Position numbers and translations under genes: made by a program. From Dastarcus helophoroides (Eukaryota; Arthropoda; Insecta; Coleoptera; Bothrideridae), in the NCBI GenBank assembly GCA_028583605.1, contig CM053327.1, forward strand, positions 12,759,629 to 12,823,628: 64,000 bases of DNA. Reading direction: 5' to 3'. The notes beneath the pieces were generated by a model that did not search any database, was not told where the DNA came from, and worked only from the letters and a program-made list of their open reading frames with translations. This document shows positions 45,239-58,083 of the stretch, piece after piece; position 1 is the stretch's first letter; every line of letters starts with the position of its first letter.

Positions 45239-47740
45239 ATGAAGACCTTTATTTTGGTGGCGGCCGCGGTGCTTTGCGCCCAGGCTTTCACTGACGCTGA
45301 TATTCACGAGCAATGGGCGCAATTTAAGGTATTTATGACTGAATCTCAACCCAGGTATGCATTAGCTAGTTTATTTTTAGGCAAAGCACAACAAATTGTA
45401 CAGATCTGCTTTAGAAGAGCGCCGCCGCTTTGGTATCTTCCAAGAAAATTTAAAGGCTATCGAAGAACACAACGCCCTGTACAGTGCTGGCGCTGTTACT
45501 TTTGAAATGGGTGTAACTCAGTTTTCTGATTTAAATAATGAAGAGTTCTTGGAATTTGTTGGGAAACACTGGGAAACTCTGGAAGAATTAAATTCTACTG
45601 AGTTTGAGCCCACTAAAGAAACTCCAGCTACTGTTGACTGGAGGGAACACGGCGCTGTTACCGAAGTCAAGGACCAAGGCACATGTTTGTCTGGTTACGC
45701 ATTTAGCGCTGTAAGTATTCAATTTGACTTTGGCTTCTTATTATTTTATTTATTGATCATAAACTATTTCGAGTTATTTGAAGATTTAACATAACAGTGT
45801 GTAAACCTTTGATTTCGTATAACACAGGGCATTTATCAGAAGTTTTATTTTGTTGAAACCGACTGGTCCATGGTTATCTTTAAAAATTAATAAACAAATC
45901 TTTTCCCCTAAAATCAGGAAAAATTAAAAAACACAAAAACAATTGCACTAACGCATTAGAGTAAGTGTTGTTGGGTTATTTAATCTTTCTTAATTTGAGA
46001 GAACATGATTTGTATATCAATGTTTAAAAGCTTGATCTTGATCTGCTAACTCCTGCTTCTTTGAACAGACTCCTTTGCATTTTATATTTTATAATTTTCA
46101 AGGTTTGGTACTTGGAATTTAATTTGAAATAAAGCTTTATGTGTTTTGGTTGTTCTTCTCATTATAGGTCTTTTATTTCATCCCCACTTCTGGTATTTTT
46201 CTATTTATCTATTTTGTCTTCTTGAGATTTGCTTTACTAAAATTATTTAGAATTTTACTTTAGAAACGTAGAAGTTCAAAAAATTTAGAAAATATCTATT
46301 TCTGCCTCCCCTAAAACCTTTTACTAAGATCTTTTATATTCTTGGCGTGTTTTTTACTACAATAAATCAGTAGTTTAAATAAATAGACCTTTTACATCTT
46401 TAATTCGCCAAAAGATTGAGCTTGACAGTTTGAGTTTGTTCATCAAATACCTTCAAATTATTATCCGTGAAGTTTTGATTGCTTGGCATTTCGTTGCTTC
46501 CTTTATACCTCAAAGATTCCAAGTACTCTAAAATATTCATATTATTCGATATTAGTCCTTAAGCCTAATCGTTTGGTATATTGTTGTTCAGTACTCTTGT
46601 ACACTTTATATTGTCTTGCCTTCCATATTTTAATTGTCTGCATAGCACTTGCTTGACATTTTTTAACCGTTTGCTCTTTTCTCCAGGCTGATCAGTTTGA
46701 TCACGCTTCTGGTATTTTTCTATTTATCCGTTTTGTCTTCTTGAGATTTGCTTTACTAGAATTATTTAGAATTTTACTTTAGAAACGTAAAAATTGAAAA
46801 AATATCTATTTCTGTCTCCTCTAAAAGCTTTTACTAAGATCTTCTATATTCTTAGCGGGTTTTTTACTACAATAAATCAGTAGTTTAAATAAATAGACCT
46901 TTTACATCTTTAATTCGCCAAAAGATTGAGCTTGACAGTTTGAGTTTGTTCATCAAATACCTTCGACTTATTGTTTTATCCGTGAAGTTTTGATTGCTTG
47001 GCATTTCGTTGCTTCCTTTATACCTCAAAGATTCCAAGTACTCTAAAATATTCATATTATTCGATATTAAGCCTAATCGTTTGGTATTTTGTTGTTCAGT
47101 ATTCTTGTACACTTTATATTGTCTTGCCTTCTTTATTTTAATTGTCTGCATAGCACTTGCTTGACATTTTTTAACCGCTTGCTCTTTTCTCCAGGCTGGA
47201 GCCATCGAAGGCCGCTATCAAATCAAAAGTGGCAAACTCGTCTCCTTGAGCGCTCAAAACCTAGTCGACTGCACCAGCTCCTACGGTAACATTGGATGTG
47301 ATGGTGGCACCGCAACATCAGCCTACGACTTCGTCCAGGATCACGGTATCGCTTCCGCTGATAAATATCCTTACTACGGCAGAACATACAAGTGCAAGCA
47401 CAGAGGCATCGTGCTAAAAATAGCTGGCTACAGCAAGGTGAAGCGATATAATGAAAAACATTTGGAAGCCGCCGCTGCCGAAGGCCCTGTCTCTATCTCC
47501 ATTTGCGCTACGCCTCTGATGAAACAATACACCCAAGGCGTGTTCTACGATCCAAAGTGTAGCAAGACAAAGTTGAATCATGCTGCTTTGGTGGTTGGTT
47601 ATGGCGTTGAGGACGGTAAGGACTACTGGATTGTGAAAAACTCTTGGGGAACCACCTGGGGGGATAAAGGGTACATGAAAATCGCCAAGGGAATTAACCA
47701 TTGTGGTATTGCAAGTAGAGGTAGCTTCCCTATTGTGTAG
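45239..47740 (+). CDS. Cathepsin L-like protein lacking the catalytic cysteine (pseudoenzyme), 321 aa
   Basis: Exons 45239-45328, 45381-45710 and 47195-47740, all phase 0, GT-AG; introns 52 and 1484 bp. Signal peptide MKTFILVAAAVLCAQA. The I29 propeptide carries an ERFNIN-type pattern (ERRRFGIFQENLKAIEEHN) and VTQFSDLNNEEF. Mature peptidase C1 domain from about residue 112 (VDWREHGAV). The oxyanion Gln129 is present (KDQG), but the box reads QGTCLSGYAFSA where the family has [12 protein letters not shown], so Gly135 (codon GGT 45693-45695) replaces the nucleophile and Tyr136 replaces Trp. His269 (LNHAALVVGYG) and Asn289 (VKNSWG) are intact, as are several disulfide cysteines. Frame and promoter look intact, so a secreted or lysosomal/gut protein without cathepsin activity is likely. 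It has the same exon layout as the paralogue at 49.2-51.0 kb. Confidence 0.9.
45711..47194 (+). other. Second intron of the plus-strand cathepsin gene
   Basis: Holds a repeat family C fragment (about 45853-46030) and a ~0.5-kb tandem duplication (46187-46690 and 46706-47198). The second duplicate ends at the true acceptor (CTTTTCTCCAG|GCTGG); the first ends at a near-identical acceptor at 46685-46686. Confidence 0.85.
45853..46030. repeat. Interspersed inverted repeat family C, copy 3
   Basis: Starts ACCGACTGGTCCATGGTTAT, then CTTTAAAAATTAAT and TTTTCCCCTAAAATCAGG, and has AACGCATTAGAG in the middle. Same plan as the copies at 20.1 and 53.7 kb. Confidence 0.55.
46187..47198 (+). repeat. Tandem duplication of intron end with its splice acceptor
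   Basis: Both units start CTTCTGGTATTTTTCTATTT (46187 and 46706) and end CTTTTCTCCAGGCTG. They are about 95% alike by eye, with small indels (offset 519 at the start, 508 at the end). The repeat unit reaches four bases into exon 3. Confidence 0.85.
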
Positions 47741-47756
47741 ATTAGTTTATTTTTCA

Positions 47757-47762
47757 AATAAA
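47757..47762 (+). terminator. Polyadenylation signal of the plus-strand cathepsin gene
   Basis: AATAAA 16 bases after the TAG stop, so the 3' UTR is very short. Confidence 0.65.
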
Positions 47763-48771
47763 TAATGACAAAGAACTAAATTGAGTATTCGATATTAATC
47801 TCGATTACCTTGTGTTTGATTCAGCAGAAAATAGATCCAACTGCTATTGAATTTAAAAAAACATTTTAAAATTATACTAATTATCAGAAAGCGCGTTGAA
47901 ACTAGTATCTATTATTGAAAATATTTTTGAGTTATGCGATGTTGCTGAAAATGATTCTGGATATTGGAAATGACTCTTGCCAAAAGAATTAACTACTTCA
48001 GCTTACAAAATGTGTTTGAGCAATTGTAGGCCAAACAAAGTTTTTTTAAATGATTCTGTGTAGCAAGAAATAATGTCTAAACGGTTGTTCTATAGGTTAC
48101 AAAAAAATGGTGCTGGCTACAAAAAATTATTGCAAAGACAATTATATATTTGTTTAACTAAGATCTTTAAAATTAAAATAACATGGTTTTATTTTTATTT
48201 ATAAACTTCATTCTTTTTTTCTTTAAATTTTGACTTTCATTATGAAACTAAAATTTGTAATTTGATGAACTGCTTCATTACGACATCTTTAAAAAAATTT
48301 CTTCTATCATCTAGAATTTCTGGCTTTTGGAACATAAAATTTCGAGAAAATGTATTTTTTGATTTCAAAGCTTTTTTGTTAAAAGATCTATAAAGTTCAA
48401 GTTCTCTTCTGAAACCTTTCTTCTTCTTCCAAAATTAGGAATTTCTTTGAAGACAATTTCAATTAAAAAGAATTTTTGTAATGTTCAGATTCTAATTTTT
48501 AAAAATATTTATGAAAAGGAATATTCTTTAGGAAGTTTCAAAATTTATCTTTTTTTAATTTAGGAGAAACTATCTATTCTAACGCCACGAAAGTCAGAAT
48601 TCTGACTTTTTAATTAGGAATTTTAAGATTAAAACTAAAATTTCTAAAAAAAAGTAGAAATTAAAATTTCAAAAACAGAATGCAGAAAAGAAATTTAAAA
48701 ATGTTAAAGATGAAACATTTTAATCGAAGATACCTATTGTCGCGTAAAACTCTACTGGGTAATAAATTCTA
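47763..48771. other. AT-rich spacer between the convergent cathepsin genes
   Basis: No gene. 48200-48720 has decayed repeats of the AAAATTTC/GAAATTTT type. Confidence 0.4.
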
Positions 48772-48960
48772 GGGTTTGGTAGAAAGGAGTCTTCATAAAT
48801 AGAAGTTCTCACTGTTCCAAATTGGATTGCATAGGAATTTACTGTCTCCGACTGTTTTGTATGCTTTAAGAAGGCCACCCTTAGAGGGGATGAGACTCAT
48901 TAATTCCTGCAAACATTTCTTTAAAAAGTACTTATAGAAAGAGGGCAAGTGGCCAACTAT
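48772..48960 (-). mobile_element. LINE family D 3' fragment, copy 3
   Basis: GTCTCCGACTGTTTTGTATG and GGCAAGTGGCCAACTATCT match the corresponding part of the copy at 56.83-57.02 kb (GTCTCCGACTGTCTTGTATG), in the same minus orientation. Short, non-coding. Confidence 0.65.
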
Positions 48961-49240
48961 CTAGTCAAATCGGCCCTTCCTTTCCCCTATATTGCAAGAT
49001 TATTCTGAATTACAGTTATCGCTCTTAAATTGTGCTGAGGCGTTTATATTGCTTTGTAGTCTTGATTTATTATTCTTCTGTGATCTATAGTCCGCAGCTG
49101 GTGCTTAGATCAATTAGATCAGCGCAATTTTGGGTATTTCAACTAAGAGCCGAAAAAAACGCCCACAATACGAGCAGTTTAAAATATATTCATAATTATA
49201 AACAAAAAATATCACAATATGAATTATAAAAAAATAAAAA

Positions 49241-50982
<1,742 letters not shown>

Positions 50983-51040
50983 GTTTACTTAATGTGGAAT
51001 AACTTCTACCCTTGTTGGTGCGTTATTATATATAATGAAT
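50983..51040 (-). promoter_or_regulatory. Core promoter and short 5' UTR of the minus-strand cathepsin gene
   Basis: TATATAT-type TATA box at 51027-51035 (minus strand ATTATATATAATAACGC), about 45-50 bases before the ATG at 50982. The start is expected near 51000-51005, giving a ~20-base 5' UTR. Confidence 0.55.
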
Positions 51041-51555
51041 TTAAGATAAATGGCCGGTTTTTCTGGGGAAAATACGACATATTTTCTAAATTTGTTCTTA
51101 TCAGGTGCAAATTTTGATAACAGTAAATAAAGGTACAAATAAAATTTCTAACCACTTCAAAAGAAAAATTTCAAGTCCACTTGTGTGATAAGATCTGTTA
51201 TCTCTTAGGGAAATTACACGAAAGGTTTTTGTTTATTTGTAAAATTCTAATATTTTGTTTGTCTTAAACTTGTCAATACTAGGAAATTATTTGGATACGA
51301 CATATAAATTAAAATTAAAACACTTGCATGTCACTTGAGGTTGCAATGTCCATTTAAGTCCTAGATACAGCAAATTTTAGAATAAAATTAATCTTTGTTT
51401 TGGTCGACTCAGACGTTATTTGATAAAGTTCGACTTCATCTTATAAAAGGTATTGGAAATTATTTTCCTTCAATAATCCTTTAAAATCATTCAGTCTGTT
51501 TAAAAAGTTCTTTGAAAGCAATTGTGTGAAGCTGTAATATTCATTGCCAAGTTTA
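51041..51555. other. Upstream spacer of the minus-strand cathepsin gene
   Basis: No gene or repeat that I can name. Confidence 0.4.
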
Positions 51556-51556
51556 T

Positions 51557-53397
51557 ATACCGGGTGTTTTTTTTAGTTGGGAGGTTACCTTTATATGGAG
51601 TATCACTTATTATAAAGGTAAACTGATTTTGTCGATATGGCTAATTGGAACTAAACTACCTTTCAAAAATATTTTCAACTTCCTCCCACTTCCGTTTATA
51701 CCGGAAATATACATCAACTTTCTTATTTTAAATAGCAACCCCCAAATTTTATATTTTATTTGGATTCTACGTAAAAAAATAAGATGAGTTTATGTATACA
51801 TGTTTATTGCCATCTTTGGTACTTTTTAAGATATTTCAATTTTTCGGAAAAAACTGACAGAAAAGAGAGTTACTTTGACTCTTTGTATCATTTTTATTAT
51901 TTGCAATAAAAACATGAACTATGGGTTGAAGTCATGAAATATTATGGAGACTATATTAACATAATCAGGTTTTACATTTATTACACAGGGTGATGGAAAT
52001 TTTGTGATCTTTATTGTTTTTGTTTTATTCAAAAAAACTCTGTTTTTTTAAATAGGAACTATGTGTTTTTTAAACATTTTTGAATTTCTCACGTAAAAAG
52101 AAGAAAAAAGTTATATGACTAATTTTTTAAAATTCTGCACCGTTACAGAGATATAATGCAAAATGGAAAAGAAAAATATATCTTTTTTTAGTAGCAACTT
52201 GGAAGTAGTCAACAAAATTTTCAAAAAAAAACACAACCACAAGGCTTAAAAATTTTAGGCCAAATAACATTTAAAAGATAACCGCACAAGACGAATAAGT
52301 TTTTGACTAATTGTTAGAATACTTACTGAAAAATGTTTAGGTAGCCACGAATGTAAGTTTCGTAAAAATGGTTTGTTAAACAGACTTCTCATTTTTGGAG
52401 TAATCAAAATCAACAACAAATGTTCAAGAAAATTCGTCCTTTAACTGTTATGCTGTTAGATTAGAACTCAGGATTTTTAAGCGTTAAATTTTACAATGAA
52501 AATCGAAATGGAAATTTTTTAGTAATTTTTTTTTACGACTACTGCATGAAAAGCATATTGCTAGGAACAATCGGATGTGCTTAAAAACGTTACTCAATTC
52601 GAAATCTTAAAATATGTCTTTAAATGTATTGAAAGAGAAGATCGCCCTTGTTGTTCTTGATGTACATTTTTTGTCAATTATTTTTGTCTCCTATTACTTA
52701 TTATGATTAATTCTTTAAGCTTTTATTGCCCACAGTTAATTTCCTACTTGAACAAACAAGAAATGTTTGTTTTTTTTTATTTTGAGATTTAGGTAAAATA
52801 CCTCTGTAACGGCACAAAATTTTAAAAAATTAGTAATATAACTTTTTTCTTCTTTTTATGTAAAGAATTCAAAAATGATTAAATAACATATAGTTCCTAT
52901 TTAAAAAAACAGAGTTTTTTTGAATAAAACAAAAACAACAAAGATTATAAATTTTCCATCACTCTGTATGATAAATGTAAAATCTGTTTACGTTATTATA
53001 TTCTTTTTAATATTTCCTGACTTCAACCCAAATTTCATGTTTTTACTGCAAATAATAAAAAAGTTACAAAGAGTCAAAATAACCCTCTTTTCTGTCATTT
53101 TTTTTCGAAAAATTGAAATATCTTTAAAACAATCAAAGGTAGCGATAAACATGTATACATAAACTCACCTTATTTTCTTACGTAAAATTCAAATAAAACA
53201 TAAAATTTGTGGGTTGCCATTTAAAATAAGAAAGTTGATGTCTACTTCCGGTATAATCGGTAGTGGGGGGAAGTTGAAAATATTTTTAGAAGATAGTTTA
53301 ACCCCAATTAGTCCCATCGACAAAATCAGTTTGCCTTTATAATAAGTAGTTTTCCATATAAAGGTAACCTCCCAACTAAAAAAAAACACCCGGTATA
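51557..53397. mobile_element. Foldback-like element with >600-bp inverted arms
   Basis: The left end TATACCGGGTGTTTTTTTTA and the right end AAAAAACACCCGGTATA are inverted. The arms stay about 85-90% alike by eye for more than 600 bases (shared GAGTTTATGTATACATGTTT, TTGACTCTTTGTA and AAATAGGAACTAT in opposite orientation), leaving a centre of ~0.5 kb near 52.2-52.75 kb. TATA overlaps the ends, compatible with TA target duplication. No transposase. Confidence 0.8.
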
Positions 53398-53659
53398 AAA
53401 TGGTCTTAGCAATGTGATCGTGTTAATTTAGAAACATCTTAAAACTTTGGCCTATAACTAAACAAAATGCTTATTAGTGACGTAGATCAATTTTGTTTTC
53501 TTAAAATTATCAAACTAATTATAGCTGAAAGTATTGTATTTTTCATTTCACTTCAGTATTCATCGATGTTAATCAGTTACTCAACACAAACAACAAATAA
53601 TTTAAAATCGTTTTAAAATTATCCTTCCAGAACAATTTAAAAATAAACATTGTTTTTGC

Positions 53660-53880
53660 CAATTCAGAAACTTGAAATTTAAATCTTGTCCCTTGAAACC
53701 AAGAAAGATTAAAAACATAACAACTGAGATACTTCAGTATCTCTCTGAAGATGATAGCTTGGCTATCGAAATGCGTTAGAGCAACTTTTGTTGTGTTTTT
53801 AATATTTCTTCGTTTCAGAACACAATATTTGTATTTCAATTTTTACAGATAACCAAGGACCAGTCCGTTCAACAAAAAAA
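53660..53880. repeat. Interspersed inverted repeat family C, copy 4 (Penelope-pLTR-like)
   Basis: Opposite orientation to the copy at 45.9 kb: AGATAACCAAGGACCAGTCC at its right end. The middle holds CTGAAGATGATAGCTTGGCT then ATCGAAATGCGTTAGAG, a stem (TAGC/GCTA) flanked by CTGA...GA and GAAA. The phrase 'gaagatg ... cgaaa(c/t)gcg' is familiar from Penelope-like element terminal repeats, some of which carry hammerhead ribozymes. That identity is tentative. Confidence 0.5.
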
Positions 53881-54063
53881 TTCAGAAACTGACTTGAAAA
53901 ATCATAAGCTGATTTGGCAGTGTTTTACAAAATTAGAAAATCGATGGAGGTTTTTTTAATAAATCTCAAACTGATTCGAAGTTATTAAATTGATATAAAA
54001 ACTTTTCAAAATATCCTTGATTCTTGAGATCGATTCCAAAGGTATTTAAAGCAAATTTTTATG

Positions 54064-55735
54064 TGTCGTTTACACGGAATAGTAACTTGCGATAGCACTT
54101 GCGAGAGCGACTTGTGAGAGCGTTTACACTTAAGCAAGTTTTCAAAAGCTAGTGTAGTGCTCTCAGCAAGTCCTACCAGCACTATCCAGACACTGCAAGT
54201 TGCTTGCATGCCCGTTTACACGGTCGAGTGGATCATGCAAGCTAGAGTGCGACAAGTATAATTATTTTTAGGCGACATTCCAATTCAAACCCCCGCTGAG
54301 TGATTAATTGTGTTTGTACTCCAGTAGAAGTTTTTAGTTTGTGGCCCGTACTTGTCCCAATTAAAGGATTGTTTTTGGTGATATCTATGTAGCGCAAAAA
54401 ATTGTCCTGTTGTAGAAAGAGAGTTTCAGCAGCCGCTATTCTAATTTTATACCTAGTTAGTATCTACCAAAATTGAGAATATTTCGGGGGATGTCAAAAT
54501 ATTTAAAAAATATCAATTTTTTTCTTAATTCTCAAGACAATGCATTTTAAAAACAAAGCGGTTCCGGACCTATGTTGATATAACCTTTTTTTCTTAAAAT
54601 TATTCAAGGATAATGTTCTTCAAGCATCTTAAAAATAAAAACCACGTACGATACTTTGCAAAAAAGAAACTATTTTTTATTTGCATTTTCAATAAATAAT
54701 TTTAGGGAAATTAATAAAATAAACCCTTTTCTATATAAACCTATAAGTATTTGACTTATGCGGATGTAATTAGACAAAAAGCTTTTTCTAAATTTGTAAA
54801 ATTCCAAGAAAATAATCTTAAATTATGTTTGTTGTAGTGAGGATGTTTAATAAAAAGGGTAAATTAGTTGTAGTATTTCCAAATCTTCTCTGAAAAAGTG
54901 CTTCAATAACGTATTGTTACGTGCGTTATCGGTTCGAATTGATACACGTGATAGATTATGCCCACTTTATTACTGAATTAACTCGGCACACTTCAACTGA
55001 ACAGTAACTCACTAATTATTTACTAATTGCTAACCAACTTATTGCACTTGCTTCTAACTGACTGACTTAAGGGAAAACTGACCGCCTTTTTATAGTTTCG
55101 GCCCGCGTCTTCCAGAACTTTCGGCAGATAAGGCTTATCGAATGCCGAAATTTCTGGAACGCTTATCTGCCGTTTGTTTCGTTATCGCGGCCGCTTTCCC
55201 CTTATCAGAACCTTCTAGAAACTTTTTTTATTTACTAAATTCTACAATTCTATTCTAAATCCTATTTCATCTATTTACATTGCGTTACAGTATTTTTTAA
55301 AAATCCTTGCATAATTGTCGATAAAAATTAAACATCCAAACAATTCAATTTTTTTGTGGTTTTTTTACATAAATCAAAAATTATTAACTTTTCTTTAGCT
55401 TTATTTTTCATATATTGGTGCAGTAATAAAATAACAAACTTGACTTAATTTTAAACATCGCAGCTTTTCAAATAAACGAATATATTTATTGACCATACAC
55501 GACTATTTCTACCTCCAAATGTACGACTTGCACAACCCACTTGCAGACAACTTCCAGCGAATTGGAAATAAATCCGAACTTGCCTAGAGCGCTCTCCAGG
55601 GTTATTTACACGTGCAAGTACTGATTGCTCTGAGAGCACTCTTAGAGACTGTTTACATTCCGCAAGTTCGCTGGAAGTCTCTCAGACATCGACTTGCGAT
55701 AGTTTTACTTGCTCGTATAAATGGTACATAAAAGA
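54064..55735. mobile_element. ACTTGC-rich inverted-repeat element split by a solo LTR
   Basis: The left part (54064-54250) and right part (55505-55735) both carry many ACTTGC/GCAAGT hexamers and GTTTACAC / GTGTAAA phrases in opposite orientation: GTTTACACGG and AACTTGCGATAGCACTTGCG at the left, CGACTTGCGATAGTTTTACT at the right. The insertion at 54915-55289 lies between them. Exact ends and target duplication are unclear. Confidence 0.5.
54915..55289 (-). mobile_element. Solo LTR (Ty3/gypsy-like), 375 bp
   Basis: On the minus strand it begins TGTAACGC and ends CGTAACA, with a perfect 4-bp target duplication GTAT at 54911-54914 and 55290-55293. Inside, in correct order on the minus strand, are a TATA box (TATAAAAA at 55094-55087), an initiator-like TCAGT shortly after, and AATAAA (54971-54966). 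No internal coding region remains, so this is a recombination product. A 4-bp duplication fits Ty3/gypsy rather than BEL. Confidence 0.85.
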
Positions 55736-55739
55736 AACG

Positions 55740-56690
55740 TAGCTATAGAGTTCAGTTCCACCTTGTTGTGACAAAGCTGGGCAAATTACTTAAAAAAAAG
55801 CAGTCGTTACATTATCCATTACTCTTTCAGAAAAATAAGTAAAATTACTTCAAATTACCTTTAAAATTAATTACATTTTCAGTAACTTTCTAATTTTACA
55901 ATAAAACAATAAAATTACAATTTATGTTCCTGATTCATTTTTTATTTAGTAATACAAAATACACTCTTAACTAAAGAGCACATAAACTGTAATGCCAACT
56001 TTGGTGCAATAACTATTAGATTTTATATTATAGGAAAAATAGGCAAAATAAAAGCATTCCTATAATTAATTATCCATCCAAACAGAAACCCATAAAGCAA
56101 TAGAGGGACAATATTTTACTCTAAACTAAATAATATTTGTAGAAGATTAATTGCTGCTCTCATGCTTTACTAAAGTGATTTTACACACCGCAACTATAAA
56201 AAATTGTGTGTGTTTTAGTAGTCCATATAAAAATTAAAAAAATAAACATGCAGGTGATAAGACTATAATCAATGTGTTACGTTTTCTCTTATTAGACACT
56301 AGACTTCTCAAACTCATACATTAGAATCGGAAACTAAAGAAGACCTTAATAATTAATTACCGTGTCCGTTATTTTTGAATATTTTTTTACAATGCATAGG
56401 CTTTAGGCTTTTTTATTTTAGCTATTGAATTACTGCTTCTGTAACTCGCGTCGACTAACGTTTCAAGCAGGTTCATGCAAGTTTCGAGGGTGATACAATG
56501 CGTACCTGATGCTATGCTTTAGTTTTCATTGTTTTTTGGGCAGTTAACACATAGTGTTTTATTTCCAAAGATATCAGTGAAATTACGAAGTGCTACACGC
56601 AATATTGTTTAATAGGCGAAATGAAACACCAAATAATTGGTGCAAAATTGTCATCAATGCGACAAGTGCTCGCAGTTTTATTTTTTAATA
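55740..56690. other. AT-rich spacer
   Basis: Nothing recognised here. Confidence 0.4.
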
Positions 56691-57590
56691 TTCGCGAAGT
56701 TAAACTTCCTTCGTTATGCCTTCAAAGCACTGCGAGTAGGATGCAGAAACAAGGATAGATAGCGATGAACCGAACAAGGATAGGTAGCAATTTTTGGGCA
56801 AAATTAGTTTCGGTAACGAGTTCCTTAGCTTGGAAGTTCTATAGAAAAAACAGTCTCCGTAGACAGAAGTCTTCTCTGTGTCAAGCTAGACTGCACAGGA
56901 ATTTGATGTCTCCGACTGTCTTGTATGCCTCGTAAATCTTGCCCTTCGGGGATCAATCCTCTTAGTTTCTGCGAGCATCTTCCATTGTAGTACTTGTAGA
57001 AAAGAGACAAGTCACCAACCATCCGCCAAGAGAATCTGTCAAACTTTCATCATCAATTATGCAAATCGCTCTTCTTGAATTAAATCCAAAAGAGCTAAAG
57101 TGTGCTTTGGGGCTGAATTCTAAACATAAGAACAGCATTCTAGTGGACCTTACCTCAGCTTTGTATAGTGTGAGTTGCTGATGAGATGTAAAGCACTTTT
57201 TGGCTCTAAAAAAGAAGCCTACCTTCTGAAAGGCGGACGCGCCCATGATCGTCCAAAGAATAGTTAGTGCTTGCATTCACTCCTAGGATAAACAGATTAG
57301 ATCCCACCAAGGAAAGGATTTTATTGTCCATTAGTATGCTTCTTGCATTATCTCTCGATGTCTTAGAGAAAACCGCGGCCTGAGTTTTTGAAGCATTAAT
57401 ATCGACCAGATTTTTTTTACCCCATTCCAGAATGATTTCAAGACCTTGATCTGTATCTGCTGTATCTGCTATTTCCTTAGTTGACCTGAAGCAGCTACGG
57501 ATAATGATTTGTCGAAGAAAAAATATGACACCAGGCTACTATCATCTGCGTAGCTGAATATAAGATTAGAAGTTAAAGTTAAGAGATTAT

Positions 57591-58064
57591 TTATGTGTAA
57601 CGGAAACAGATTAGGAGACAGGACAGGCCCATGAAACATTCCGCATTAATCGCAAATGTCTTGGATGAGATGCCATCGACGACCACCTGAAGAGATCTGT
57701 CAGCGGGAAAATTGGATGTTAAGTGACCGAGTCCAGCAGGAAGACATAAGATGTTAATTTGGCGAGAAGAGATCGGTGCCAGACTGTCAAAGGCCTTTGA
57801 CATATCTAATGCCGCAATCCTAGCCTCACCATGGTTTTCCATAGCTAAGTTACAGATATGAGTAATATATGCCAGTAGATCACCAATTGAGCGTTGTTGT
57901 CTGAAACCGTATTGCTTGTCTAAGATGATTTTATTCTCCTCCAGATATTTGTGAATCTCGATGTTGATAACTTTTTCCATCACTTTAGATATAACGGGCA
58001 ACAAAGATATAGGGCGATAGTTGTTAGCTAGATTTCTTTTTTCCTTTTTGGGGACAAGCTGCAC
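57591..58064 (-). pseudogene. LINE family D reverse transcriptase fragment
   Basis: 157 open codons with KEKRNLANNYRPISLLPVIS, YGFRQQRSIGDLLAYITH and ALDMSKAFDSL (motif A). The frame is lost before the QGSxLSP box (reads ECFMGLSC), and the YADD box lies downstream in a different frame. Confidence 0.88.
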
Positions 58065-58083
58065 TTTAGCAGATTTGCAGATG

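Noticed and set aside
46885..47205. 106-codon minus-strand open frame
   Set aside because: It lies in the duplicated intron of the cathepsin gene and repeats the non-coding unit. No family pattern.
47414..47701. Minus-strand frame inside cathepsin exon 3, and plus-strand frames at 49508-49807 and 50529-50813
   Set aside because: They are shadows of strongly conserved peptidase exons on the opposite strand.
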